From Pseudomonadaceae bacterium UBA5811 (GTDB taxonomy: Bacteria > Pseudomonadota > Gammaproteobacteria > Pseudomonadales > Pseudomonadaceae): DNA of 7,564 nucleotides. The translations under genes were made by a program, and so were the position numbers. Under the pieces are notes generated by a model. The model was given only the letters and a program-made list of their open reading frames with translations, did no database searches and had not been told where the DNA came from. The DNA is taken from positions 1 to 7,564 of the forward strand of contig DIDB01000179.1 in the NCBI GenBank assembly GCA_002417905.1, in the 5' to 3' direction. Shown piece after piece: positions 1-7,194 of the stretch (position 1 is the first letter of the stretch; every line of letters begins with the position of its first letter).

Positions 1-10
1 GATGCAATGA
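1..10 (+). CDS. Possible 3' end of an upstream gene (dxr/ispC expected)
   Basis: The first bases can be read as a frame ending in the TGA at 8-10, which overlaps the ATG of rseP in the ATGA arrangement typical of coupled operon genes. In related gammaproteobacteria the gene here is dxr/ispC (1-deoxy-D-xylulose 5-phosphate reductoisomerase). Only three codons are visible, so identity rests on gene order alone, not on protein similarity, and the stop could be chance. Confidence 0.2.
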
Positions 11-1359
11 GTGCGGTCTATATGCTGTTCGGTACGCTGGTTGCTCTGGGCGTACTGGTAACCTTTCATGAGTTCGGACATTTCTGGATGGCCCGGAGGT
101 GCGGGGTCAGGGTGTTGCGCTTTTCAGTAGGCTTTGGCCGGCCACTGGTCCGCTGGCATGACCGTCAGGGGACGGAATTTGTCATCGCCGCAATCCCGCT
201 GGGTGGCTATGTGAAGATGCTGGATGAGCGGGAAATGGACGTTCCGCCCGATGAGCGGCCCCTGAGCTTTAATGATAAGACGGTCCGGCAGCGCTTTGCC
301 ATCGTGGTGGCCGGGCCGCTGGCCAATTTTATTCTGGCTTTCCTGTTTTTCTGGCTGCTGGCAATGCTGGGTCGCGAGCAGGCCTTGCCGGTGATCGGCC
401 AGGTGCTGCCGGACAGTCTGGCCGCCAGGGCCGGGCTGGCGGCGGGACAAGAAATTGTGGCAGTGGATGGTCAGGCTGCGGATGGCTGGGCAGCCATCAA
501 TCTGCAGCTGATCCGCCGGCTGGGCGAGAGTGGGATCTTGCAGCTGGCAGTACGGGTTCCCGGCGATACGCTGGCCAGTACACACCGCATTCCCTTGCAG
601 GACTGGCTCAAGGATACGGAGGATCCAGATCCGCTACGGGCCCTTGGGATCCGGCCCTGGCATCCGCCTGCCGCGCCGGTTCTGGCCGAAATTGATCCGC
701 AGGGCCCGGCCCGGAAGGCCGGACTGCAGGCCGGTGACCGTCTGCTGCAGCTGGATGGCCAGCCCGTTGCGGACTGGGCTACTGTGGTTGAATGGGTCCG
801 GCAGCATCCTGGCCATCAGGCAAGGCTGCAGCTGAGCCGGGAAGACCAGCCGCTGGAACGGACTGTAATTCTGGACGCCCGGGGTGAGGGTTCTGCCCGG
901 CGTGGTTATCTGGGGGCCGGTGTGCACCCTGCGCCCTGGCCGGCAGCCATGGTTCGGGAGGTCCGTTATGATCCGCTGTCTGCTGTTGGTGAGGGCCTTG
1001 GCAGAACCTGGGAAATGACCCTGCTGACCCTGGACTCCTTAAAGAAAATGTTACTGGGTAAGCTTTCGGTAAAAAACTTGAGCGGCCCTATCACCATTGC
1101 TAAAGTGGCGGGCGCTTCAGCCCAGTCTGGCCCCGGTGACTTCCTGAATTTTCTGGCTTACCTCAGTATCAGCCTGGGCGTACTGAACCTGTTGCCCATT
1201 CCGGTACTGGATGGTGGGTACCTGCTGTTTTACCTGATTGAATGGGGGCGTGGCCGGCCGCTACCGGAAAAAGTGCAGACGTGGGGGCTGCAGATTGGTA
1301 TCAGTCTGGTGGTAGGCGTGATGCTGATCGCACTGGCTAACGATATCAGCCGGCTCTAG
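7..1359 (+). CDS. rseP: RseP, site-2 zinc metalloprotease (regulated intramembrane proteolysis)
   Basis: This is an inner-membrane S2P-family protease. In the sigma-E (AlgU) stress response it cleaves the anti-sigma factor (RseA, or MucA in Pseudomonas, where the protease is called MucP) within the membrane after DegS/AlgW has cut the periplasmic side. The 450 aa equal the E. coli length. The first membrane segment (about 5-25) carries the zinc motif HEFGH at 21-25. A second segment lies at about 98-120. Two PDZ domains follow, at about 128-185 and 223-280. The conserved LSGPITIAK stretch precedes a third segment holding NLLPIPVLDGG, whose Asp402 is the third zinc ligand. A final hydrophobic segment spans about 426-445. 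The ATG at 7 gives the usual N-terminus; only six bases lie upstream, so its ribosome binding site is outside the window. bamA follows after 57 nt. Confidence 0.97.
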   Translation: MSAVYMLFGTLVALGVLVTFHEFGHFWMARRCGVRVLRFSVGFGRPLVRWHDRQGTEFVIAAIPLGGYVKMLDEREMDVPPDERPLSFNDKTVRQRFAIVVAGPLANFILAFLFFWLLAMLGREQALPVIGQVLPDSLAARAGLAAGQEIVAVDGQAADGWAAINLQLIRRLGESGILQLAVRVPGDTLASTHRIPLQDWLKDTEDPDPLRALGIRPWHPPAAPVLAEIDPQGPARKAGLQAGDRLLQLDGQPVADWATVVEWVRQHPGHQARLQLSREDQPLERTVILDARGEGSARRGYLGAGVHPAPWPAAMVREVRYDPLSAVGEGLGRTWEMTLLTLDSLKKMLLGKLSVKNLSGPITIAKVAGASAQSGPGDFLNFLAYLSISLGVLNLLPIPVLDGGYLLFYLIEWGRGRPLPEKVQTWGLQIGISLVVGVMLIALANDISRL

Positions 1360-1416
1360 TGCAGGCCGGGTTCATTCTCGGGCGGTTCTTTTAGGGTTTT
1401 TCCAAGAAATGACTTC

Positions 1417-3759
1417 ATGAAACGTCTGCTGATCCCTGTTGTTGCTTCACTGATTGCTGTCAAGGCGCAGGCCGAATCCTTTGTCATTTCGGACATTCGT
1501 GTCAACGGGCTGCAGCGGGTTTCAGCAGGCAGCGTGTTCAGTGCGTTACCTCTGAATACCGGGGATACCATCACCGATCAGGGGCTGGTGGAGGCAACCC
1601 GGGCACTGTTCAGGACCGGTTTTTTCCAGGACATCCAGCTGGGCCGGGATGGCAATGTACTGGTTATCACGGTGGTTGAGCGCCCCTCCATTTCCAAGAT
1701 CGAAATCGAGGGCAACAAGGCCATCAAGACCGAGGATCTGATGAAGGGCCTGCAGCAGTCTGGCCTGTCAGATGGAGAAATCTTCCAGCAGGCTACACTG
1801 GACAGCATTCGCAATGAGCTGCAACGCCAGTATGTGGCCCAGGGCCGCTACTCGGCGACTATTGAGGCCGAGACCATGCCCCAGCCCAGAAACAGGGTGG
1901 CGGTCAAGATCAGGATCAATGAAGGCTCAGTGGCCGCGATCAAGCATATCAATATCGTGGGTAACAGCCTGTTTCCTGATGATGACCTGACGCGCCTGTT
2001 TGTCCTGAAAACCACCAATTTGTTGTCGTTTTTCCGCAACGATGATAAGTACTCCCGGGAAAAGCTGTCAGGGGATCTGGAGCGGCTGCGCTCCTATTAT
2101 CTGGACCGGGGTTATATCAATATGGATATCACTTCGACCCAGGTTTCCATTACTCCGGATAAAAAGAGCGTTTATATCACCATCAATATTGTTGAGGGTG
2201 ACCAGTACAAGATCCGTGACGTTAAGCTGAGCGGCGACCTCAAGGTGCCACGCGAAGAGGTGGAGGCCCTGCTGCTATCCCAGCCCGGCCAGATCTTTTC
2301 GCGCAAGGTGATGACCACTACGTCCGAAATGATCACCCGCCGGCTTGGCAATGAGGGCTATACCTTTGCCAACGTCAATGGCGTACCCGAGCCTCATGAG
2401 GATGACCGTACGGTTTCCCTGACCTTTGTGATAGATCCGGGGCGGCGGGCCTATGTACACCGGATCAATTTCCGGGGCAATACCAAGACGGATGATGAAG
2501 TGCTGCGTCGTGAAATGCGCCAGATGGAGGGAGGCTGGGCCTCAACCTATCTGATCGACCAGTCGAAAACCCGGCTGGAGCGACTGGGCTATTTCAAGAC
2601 GGTTACGGTAGAAACTCCGGCCGTGCCGGGTACCGATGACCAGGTCGATGTCAACTATACGGTGGAAGAACAGGCATCTGGCTCCGTTTCGGCCAGTGTG
2701 GGCTTTGCCCAGAACTCGGGGATTATCCTTGGAGGTTCGATTGACCAGAGCAACTTTCTTGGAACCGGCAACCGGGTATCTCTTGGCCTGAACCGGAGCA
2801 GTTACCAGACCAGTTACAACTTCTCGTTTGTTGATCCTTACTGGACAGAAGACGGGATCAGTTTTGGCTATAACGGGTTCTACCGGACCAGCAATTATAA
2901 AAAGCTCAACTATTCCATTACCAGCTACTCAATTGACAGTTTTGGGGGCGGAGTCAACATCGGTTACCCCATCAGTGAGACTTCGCGGTTGAGTTTCGGG
3001 GCCGGTGTGGAGCGGGACAAGATCAGCACGGGTGATTATACCGTTGATGAAATTTTTGAATTCCTGGACAAGGAAGGCAAAAGTTACATGAACTTTAATG
3101 CCTCTGCAGCCTGGTCGGAATCTACCCTGAACCGGGGTGTGCTGCCTACCCGGGGTGGCTCGCAGAGCCTGGCCTTTGAAACCACCGTGCCGGGCAGTGA
3201 CCTGTATTTTTACAAGCTGGATTATGACGGCCAGGTTTTTTTCCCGATGACCGATGACTACACGCTCCGGCTGCATACCAAGCTTGGTTATGGCAATTCG
3301 TTTGGCTCGACCAGCCGGATGCCGTTTTATGAGCATTATTATGCGGGTGGTTTCTCTACGGTGCGCGGCTTTCAGGATAATACCCTTGGACCGCGGAGTA
3401 CCCCCAGCAGCGGAGCCAATGGCACCGAGGTTGACACCAGTTCGCCACAGCCCTATGGCGGTAATATTCTGGTGACAGGCGGTGCAGAAATGCTGTTCCC
3501 GGTGCCCTTTATCAAGGATCAGAACTCGTTCCGGACCTCGGTATTCTGGGATGCGGGTAACGTCTTTGACAGCAATTGCCTGAAAAGCGAAAGTGATTGC
3601 AGTAACGTGAAGCTGAGCAATCTGGCGCACTCGGTCGGTGTGGGTGGAACCTGGGTGAGCGGTTTTGGCCCGCTCAGTTTCAGTCTGGCGCTTCCGGTCA
3701 AGACGCCAAAGAATGCCAAGACGCAGTTCTTCCAGTTTTCGATGGGCCAGACATTCTAG
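1417..3759 (+). CDS. bamA: BamA, outer-membrane protein assembly factor (Omp85)
   Basis: BamA is the central, essential subunit of the BAM complex, which folds and inserts beta-barrel proteins into the outer membrane. A signal peptide ends at AQA (residues 17-19), with the mature chain starting at Glu20. Five POTRA repeats can be traced at about 22-90, 91-171, 174-262, 265-343 and 346-420, several marked by a G-N or N-G turn (for example IEGNKA, RGNTK). The 16-strand barrel follows, from about 425 to 780. The diagnostic L6 motif VRGF is at 649-652. Cys721 and Cys728, the only cysteines I see, sit in a late surface loop and could form a disulfide. The C-terminus FQFSMGQTF is a beta-signal with terminal Phe. 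Length and sequence resemble Pseudomonas BamA. The start is ATG 1417, with only a weak AAGAA Shine-Dalgarno at 1404-1408. It is probably co-transcribed with rseP and skp. Confidence 0.98.
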   Translation: MKRLLIPVVASLIAVKAQAESFVISDIRVNGLQRVSAGSVFSALPLNTGDTITDQGLVEATRALFRTGFFQDIQLGRDGNVLVITVVERPSISKIEIEGNKAIKTEDLMKGLQQSGLSDGEIFQQATLDSIRNELQRQYVAQGRYSATIEAETMPQPRNRVAVKIRINEGSVAAIKHINIVGNSLFPDDDLTRLFVLKTTNLLSFFRNDDKYSREKLSGDLERLRSYYLDRGYINMDITSTQVSITPDKKSVYITINIVEGDQYKIRDVKLSGDLKVPREEVEALLLSQPGQIFSRKVMTTTSEMITRRLGNEGYTFANVNGVPEPHEDDRTVSLTFVIDPGRRAYVHRINFRGNTKTDDEVLRREMRQMEGGWASTYLIDQSKTRLERLGYFKTVTVETPAVPGTDDQVDVNYTVEEQASGSVSASVGFAQNSGIILGGSIDQSNFLGTGNRVSLGLNRSSYQTSYNFSFVDPYWTEDGISFGYNGFYRTSNYKKLNYSITSYSIDSFGGGVNIGYPISETSRLSFGAGVERDKISTGDYTVDEIFEFLDKEGKSYMNFNASAAWSESTLNRGVLPTRGGSQSLAFETTVPGSDLYFYKLDYDGQVFFPMTDDYTLRLHTKLGYGNSFGSTSRMPFYEHYYAGGFSTVRGFQDNTLGPRSTPSSGANGTEVDTSSPQPYGGNILVTGGAEMLFPVPFIKDQNSFRTSVFWDAGNVFDSNCLKSESDCSNVKLSNLAHSVGVGGTWVSGFGPLSFSLALPVKTPKNAKTQFFQFSMGQTF

Positions 3760-3780
3760 ATTTTCCGGATATCAACCTGC

Positions 3781-3784
3781 GGAG
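3781..3784 (+). promoter_or_regulatory. Shine-Dalgarno for the skp GTG start
   Basis: GGAG lies 10 nt before the GTG at 3795. It supports the non-ATG start: the next in-frame methionine (residue 12) would cut the signal peptide in half. The two nearer GTG triplets at 3785 and 3788 are out of frame. Confidence 0.6.
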
Positions 3785-3794
3785 TGGTGCAGTC

Positions 3795-4298
3795 GTGCGT
3801 AAGTCGGTGCAGATTCTTGTGGCCTCCATGGCTTTGGTGGCCACCCCGGTTTTCGCTGAAATGAAAATCGCAGTGCTCAATTATCAGATGGCCCTGCTGG
3901 AGTCTGATGCGGCCAAGCGTTATGCCGTGGATGCCGAGAAAAAATTCGGGCCCCAGCTGAGCAAGCTGAAACGTCTGGAGGATGAAGCCAAGAGCATCCA
4001 GGACAAGGCGGAAAAAGGGGGTAGCAAGCTTTCCCAGGCGGAGCGGGAGCGGCTGGAGCTTGAGTTTAACCAGAAAGCCCGGGACTTCCAGCTGCAGTCC
4101 AAGGAGCTGAATGATGCCAAGGAAGTGGCCGACCGTGAGATGCTCAAGCAGCTGAAGCCAAAACTGGACAAGGCAGTGGAGGAGGTACTCAAAAGCGGTG
4201 ATTACGATCTGGTTCTGGAGCGGGGTGCCGTGGTGGATGTCAAGCCGCAGTACGATATCACCCGGCGGGTTATCGAACGCATCAACCAGGCGCGCTGA
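3795..4298 (+). CDS. skp: Skp/OmpH periplasmic chaperone, GTG start
   Basis: Skp is a trimeric periplasmic holdase that binds unfolded outer-membrane proteins leaving the Sec translocon and keeps them soluble until the BAM complex inserts them. The 167-aa product has a signal peptide ending PVFA (residue 21), then [13 protein letters not shown], the first strand of the trimerisation body. A long charged, Lys/Glu-rich helical region at about 45-125 forms the tentacle coiled coil. The chain ends with [19 protein letters not shown], the conserved closing strand and helix. E. coli Skp is 161 aa; the Pseudomonas protein is very similar to this one. The start is GTG, chosen because it gives an intact signal peptide and has a GGAG ribosome binding site 10 nt upstream. 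It lies 35 nt after bamA, and its TGA overlaps the lpxD ATG by one base, which suggests translational coupling. Confidence 0.96.
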   Translation: MRKSVQILVASMALVATPVFAEMKIAVLNYQMALLESDAAKRYAVDAEKKFGPQLSKLKRLEDEAKSIQDKAEKGGSKLSQAERERLELEFNQKARDFQLQSKELNDAKEVADREMLKQLKPKLDKAVEEVLKSGDYDLVLERGAVVDVKPQYDITRRVIERINQAR

Positions 4299-5362
4299 TG
4301 GAGGCGCGGGTGGAGTTTACGCTTGGCCAGCTGGCAGACCATCTGGGAGCCGACCTGAAAGGCGATCCACAGAGGCTGGTCCGGGGACTGGCACCGTTGC
4401 AGGAGGCTGGTCCGGAGCAGCTGACCTTCCTGGTGGATGGAAAATATCGCCGGTATCTGCCGGACTGCCGGGCGGGGGGCGTGATCCTGAAGCCAGATGA
4501 TGCCGGGCACTTTGCCGGCGCGGCCCTGCTGGTCAGGGATCCCTATCTGGCCTATGCGCGGGTTTCCCATCTGTTTGAGACACGGCCTGCCGCTGTTCCG
4601 GGCATTCATCCGACGGCTACAGTAGCTGCTGATGCCCGGGTTGATCCGGCGGCCAGCATTGGGCCTTATGTCGTCATTGAGCCGGGAGTCAGCATTGCTT
4701 CCGGGACTGTCATCGGTGCTCGCTGCTTTATCGGTGCCCGCTCGCAGATTGGCGAGGGGGGCTGGCTGGCCCCTGGAGTGACCCTTTATCACGATGTCAT
4801 CGTTGGCCGGCGGGTGGTCATGCAGTCTGGTGCCGTGGTGGGCGGCGAGGGTTTTGGCTTTGCACGGGACGGCAGCCGCTGGGTGAAAATTGCCCAGCTG
4901 GGTGGTGTGGTGATTGGTGATGATGTGGAAATTGGCGCCAATACCACGGTGGACCGTGGTGCCCTGGCAGATACCCGGCTGGAAAATGGTGTCAAGCTCG
5001 ACAACCAGATCATGATCGGTCACAACGTCCAGGTCGGAGAAGATACGGCCATGGCGGCCTGTGTGGGCATTTCCGGCAGCTCGAAGATCGGCCGGCGCTG
5101 CATTATCGGTGGGGCAGTGGGCATGGCAGGTCATCTGGAGATCTGTGATGATGTGCACTTTACCGGTATGACCATGGTAACCCGCTCCATCAGCCAGCCG
5201 GGGGCCTATTCTTCCGGAACGGGCATCCAGCCGGCAGCAGAATGGCGTCGCAGTGCGGCTCGCTTCCACCAGCTGGATGACATGGCCCGGCGTCTGCAAC
5301 AGCTTGAAAAACAGCTGGTCCTGCGCCAGGTAGATGACAAACCCCCCTGTTCTGAGGCCTAA
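4298..5362 (+). CDS. lpxD: LpxD, UDP-3-O-(R-3-hydroxyacyl)glucosamine N-acyltransferase
   Basis: LpxD carries out the third step of lipid A synthesis, moving an R-3-hydroxyacyl chain from acyl carrier protein to the 2-amino group of UDP-3-O-acylglucosamine in the cytosol. The N-terminal nucleotide-binding domain (about 1-100) keeps Phe44 and Tyr50, which match the uracil-stacking Phe43 and Tyr49 of E. coli. From about 102 to 310 the chain is a left-handed beta-helix of hexapeptide repeats. The catalytic histidine is His242 in [14 protein letters not shown] (E. coli His239). A C-terminal amphipathic helix at about 315-345, which helps bind ACP, ends the protein; at 354 aa it is slightly longer than E. 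coli LpxD (341). The ATG overlaps the skp stop (TGATG), with AGG at 4288-4290 as a possible ribosome binding site. Acyl-chain length preference cannot be read from the sequence with confidence. Confidence 0.97.
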   Translation: MEARVEFTLGQLADHLGADLKGDPQRLVRGLAPLQEAGPEQLTFLVDGKYRRYLPDCRAGGVILKPDDAGHFAGAALLVRDPYLAYARVSHLFETRPAAVPGIHPTATVAADARVDPAASIGPYVVIEPGVSIASGTVIGARCFIGARSQIGEGGWLAPGVTLYHDVIVGRRVVMQSGAVVGGEGFGFARDGSRWVKIAQLGGVVIGDDVEIGANTTVDRGALADTRLENGVKLDNQIMIGHNVQVGEDTAMAACVGISGSSKIGRRCIIGGAVGMAGHLEICDDVHFTGMTMVTRSISQPGAYSSGTGIQPAAEWRRSAARFHQLDDMARRLQQLEKQLVLRQVDDKPPCSEA

Positions 5363-5374
5363 TTCGCCGCCTGG

Positions 5375-5410
5375 TTTTCTGCCGGAGTGCAGTCTGCTCC
5401 GGGCAGAGAG
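5375..5410 (+). other. Stem-loop in the lpxD-fabZ intercistronic gap
   Basis: TCTGCCGGAG (5378-5387) pairs with CTCCGGGCAGA (5397-5407): ten pairs with one bulged G and a 9-nt loop. The stem can be extended by T-A and T-G pairs to 5375/5410. No T-run follows on either strand, so it does not look like an intrinsic terminator. It may act as an RNA-processing or mRNA-stability element, or simply reduce read-through into fabZ. The structure was read by eye and not folded computationally. Confidence 0.55.
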
Positions 5411-5452
5411 CGAACGGCCCGCCCGATACTTTTGATACAGGCTTTTCCTGAA

Positions 5453-5893
5453 ATGATGGATATCAACGAAATACGCGAATACCTGCCCCACCGTTACCCC
5501 TTTTTGCTGGTTGACCGGGTGCTGGAGCTGGACATGGAGGCCAAGCGCATTCGCGCCTATAAAAATGTCACGATCAACGAACCGTTCTTTAATGGGCACT
5601 TTCCGCAGCATCCGATCATGCCGGGTGTACTGGTTATTGAATCCATGGCCCAGGCCGCTGGGATCCTGGGTTACCGGCTGCTGGATGTCACTCCGGCGGA
5701 TGGTGCGCTTTACTACTTTGTTGGTTCGGACAAGGTCCGGATCCGTCAGCCGGTTCTGCCCGGTGACCAGCTGATGCTGGATGCCCGGGTGGTCAGTGCC
5801 AAGCGGACTATCTGGAAGTTTGACTGCCAGGCGACGGTGGATGGCAAGCCGGTCGCCTCGGCGGAAATCATTTGCGCCGAACGCAAGCTGTAA
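5453..5893 (+). CDS. fabZ: FabZ, (3R)-hydroxyacyl-[acyl-carrier-protein] dehydratase
   Basis: FabZ is a cytosolic hot-dog-fold enzyme that dehydrates 3-hydroxyacyl-ACP to trans-2-enoyl-ACP in fatty-acid elongation. It draws on the same hydroxyacyl-ACP pool that feeds LpxA and LpxD, so it sets the balance between phospholipid and lipid A. The 146-aa product starting [19 protein letters not shown] is almost identical in pattern to the Pseudomonas enzyme. The catalytic pair is His49 (NGHFP) and Glu63 ([10 protein letters not shown]). The chain ends [10 protein letters not shown], as in Pseudomonas. ATG 5453 was chosen over the in-frame GTG at 5387, because the 22 extra residues would be unlike the family and would begin inside a stem-loop; ATG 5456 is also possible. 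The Shine-Dalgarno is weak (AGG 5439-5441) and lies in a small CAGG/CCTG hairpin (5438-5450). lpxA, expected next, is absent. Confidence 0.97.
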   Translation: MMDINEIREYLPHRYPFLLVDRVLELDMEAKRIRAYKNVTINEPFFNGHFPQHPIMPGVLVIESMAQAAGILGYRLLDVTPADGALYYFVGSDKVRIRQPVLPGDQLMLDARVVSAKRTIWKFDCQATVDGKPVASAEIICAERKL

Positions 5894-5896
5894 TCC

Positions 5897-5907
5897 GGGT
5901 CTGACCC
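5897..5907. repeat. Perfect 11-bp palindrome GGGTCTGACCC (REP/RAYT-like motif)
   Basis: GGGTC-T-GACCC is a perfect dyad centred on one T, starting three bases after the fabZ stop. From memory, GGGGTCAGACCCC-type sequences recur between genes in many gammaproteobacteria and occur near REP-associated tyrosine transposases (RAYT, Y1_Tnp). Only one copy is present in this window, so repeat status cannot be shown here. It could instead be a chance dyad or a protein-binding site. Confidence 0.45.
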
Positions 5908-5923
5908 CAGAATAATCAGAATA

Positions 5924-5952
5924 CCTGTCAGCCCGGCCAATCAGCTGGCAGG
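5924..5952 (+). other. Stem-loop in the fabZ-lpxB spacer
   Basis: CCTGTCAGC (5924-5932) pairs with GCTGGCAGG (5944-5952): nine pairs including one G-U, with an 11-nt loop. It is followed by GAAAAG-like bases rather than a T-run, so terminator function is unlikely. The function is unknown; it may protect the upstream mRNA end or be part of a degenerate repeat. Confidence 0.45.
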
Positions 5953-6006
5953 AAAAGCAGGCCTGTGCTCCTGACGTCATCCAGAATGGCGGGCGCTCTC
6001 CGTATT

Positions 6007-6025
6007 TCCGGCTTTTGCAGCCGGA
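6007..6025 (+). promoter_or_regulatory. Stem-loop abutting the lpxB ribosome binding site
   Basis: TCCGGC (6007-6012) pairs with GCCGGA (6020-6025) around a 7-nt loop, one base before the AGGG (6027-6030) that serves lpxB. In that position it could restrict or set ribosome access to lpxB. This is inferred from position only. Confidence 0.4.
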
Positions 6026-6026
6026 C

Positions 6027-6030
6027 AGGG
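6027..6030 (+). promoter_or_regulatory. Shine-Dalgarno deciding the lpxB start
   Basis: AGGG lies 9 nt before ATG 6040. It favours this start over the in-frame GTG at 5965, which has only an AGGA 11 nt upstream and would add 25 residues not typical of LpxB. Confidence 0.6.
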
Positions 6031-6039
6031 AATTCTTCC

Positions 6040-7194
6040 ATGACTGCATCCCCAACACTCAGGATTGCCTTGGTGGCCGGAGAAGCTTCCGGTGACCTTC
6101 TGGGCGCCAGCCTGATGCGTGAGCTGAAAAGCCGTTGTGCAGCTGTGGCGTTTATCGGGGTGGGTGGGCCACGGATGCAGGCTGAAGGTTTGCAATCCCT
6201 GTTCCCCATGGAGCGGCTATCAGTGATGGGGCTGGTTGAAGTGCTGGGCCGTCTGCCCGAGCTGCTGTTCCGTTATCACCGGCTGGTCAGGCAGCTGGCC
6301 GCTGCCCGGCCGGATGTGCTGGTGGGCATTGATGCACCAGATTTCAATCTGCGGCTGGAGCTGGCCCTGAGGCGGCAGGGCATCCGTACCGTGCACTATG
6401 TCAGCCCTTCGGTCTGGGCGTGGCGGCAGAAGCGGGTATTGCGGATCCGTCAGGCCTGCGACCGGGTGCTGGCCCTGTTACCCTTTGAGGCGGATTTTTA
6501 CCGGAAACACCAGGTGCCTGTCAGCTTTGTTGGCCATCCGCTGGCGGATGAGATTCCCGCCCGGGTTGACCGGGTCGCTGTCCGGCAGCAACTGGGGCTG
6601 CCCGCGGATGCATCGCTGGTTGCTTTGCTGCCGGGCAGCCGGGGCAGTGAGATTTCGCGGCTGGCGCCATTGTTTCTGGAGACGGCTGCTCTGCTGCAGA
6701 AACAGCGGACCGGTCTGCGTTTTGTTCTGCCCTGCGCCAGTGCGGCCCGCCGCCGGCAGCTGGAGGCTCTGCTGGCCGGGTATGAGCGGCTGCCGCTGAC
6801 CCTGCTGGATGGCCAGTCCCATCAGGCGCTGGCGGCCTGTGATGCCGTGCTGGTCGCTTCGGGGACCGCGACCCTGGAGGCGATGCTTTACCAGCGGCCG
6901 ATGGTGGTGGCGTACCGGGTTGCTCCGCTGTCCGCCTGGCTGGCCCGGCGGCTGATCAGGGTTTCCAGTTTTTCCCTGCCCAACCTGCTGGCCGGGCAGC
7001 CCGTGGTGCCCGAGCTGATCCAGGAGGCCGCCCGGCCGGAAGCCATGGCGCAGGCCCTGCTGCCACTGCTGGATGATCCGGACAGCCAGACCCGGTATTT
7101 TGCGCCCCTGCGGGCACTGTTGCAGCATCAGGCAGCGGTCCGGGCGGCAGAGGCCGTGCTGGATGTTGCCAGGCAGAACATATCATGCAGTTAG
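6040..7194 (+). CDS. lpxB: LpxB, lipid-A-disaccharide synthase
   Basis: LpxB is a GT19-family glycosyltransferase bound at the inner membrane surface. It joins UDP-2,3-diacylglucosamine and lipid X into the beta-1',6-linked lipid A disaccharide, releasing UDP. From ATG 6040 the protein has 384 aa, against about 382 in E. coli. It begins [19 protein letters not shown], the family nucleotide-fold start. [12 protein letters not shown] and [18 protein letters not shown] follow. GIDAPDF places Asp98, and LPGSRGSEI places Arg201; from memory, the same positions are needed for activity in Haemophilus Lpx[26 protein letters not shown] and [11 protein letters not shown] are also intact. The gene looks complete and functional, which makes the missing lpxA upstream the more striking, because LpxB acts downstream of LpxA. 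Its TAG lies 10 nt inside rnhB, so the two are probably coupled. Confidence 0.97.
   Translation: MTASPTLRIALVAGEASGDLLGASLMRELKSRCAAVAFIGVGGPRMQAEGLQSLFPMERLSVMGLVEVLGRLPELLFRYHRLVRQLAAARPDVLVGIDAPDFNLRLELALRRQGIRTVHYVSPSVWAWRQKRVLRIRQACDRVLALLPFEADFYRKHQVPVSFVGHPLADEIPARVDRVAVRQQLGLPADASLVALLPGSRGSEISRLAPLFLETAALLQKQRTGLRFVLPCASAARRRQLEALLAGYERLPLTLLDGQSHQALAACDAVLVASGTATLEAMLYQRPMVVAYRVAPLSAWLARRLIRVSSFSLPNLLAGQPVVPELIQEAARPEAMAQALLPLLDDPDSQTRYFAPLRALLQHQAAVRAAEAVLDVARQNISCS

Larger units (their letters stand above)
5894..6039. other. fabZ-lpxB intergenic spacer lacking lpxA
   Basis: These 146 nt sit exactly where lpxA (UDP-N-acetylglucosamine acyltransferase, about 775 nt) lies in most relatives. 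I translated the three forward frames: none shows hexapeptide repeats or the LpxA N- or C-terminal sequences, so no remnant is recognisable. The spacer holds an 11-bp palindrome right after the fabZ stop, a 9-bp stem-loop in the middle and a 6-bp stem-loop just before the lpxB ribosome binding site. No clear promoter is visible. Confidence 0.8.

Noticed and set aside
1350..1369. CCGGC/GCCGG inverted repeat at the rseP stop, followed later by T-rich bases, as a possible terminator.
   Set aside because: The stem is only 5 bp with a 10-nt loop, CCGG is common throughout the window, and the T-rich stretch is too far downstream for an intrinsic terminator.
1409..1420. Three-codon mini-frame ATG-ACT-TCA-TGA whose stop overlaps the bamA ATG.
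   Set aside because: Such a short frame arises readily by chance and has no convincing ribosome binding site of its own.
2929..3630. A 233-codon minus-strand open frame inside bamA.
   Set aside because: It is in the same codon register as bamA and is explained by bamA codon choice; no family resemblance seen.
1000..3800. Possible sigma-E promoters (GGAACTT / TCTGA type) upstream of bamA and skp, as known in E. coli.
   Set aside because: GAACC-like -35 candidates exist, but none has a matching -10 at 16-17 nt, so none is supported.
5965..6039. A 25-residue N-terminal extension of LpxB from GTG 5965.
   Set aside because: The extension does not resemble LpxB starts, and ATG 6040 has better-placed AGGG and gives the standard N-terminus.
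4202..6058. A 618-codon open frame on the minus strand spanning lpxD, the gap and fabZ.
   Set aside because: It shares codon boundaries with both lpxD and fabZ, so it stays open simply because those genes avoid TTA, CTA and TCA codons. The product is low in recognisable motifs, crosses gene boundaries and is antisense to two well-conserved enzymes.
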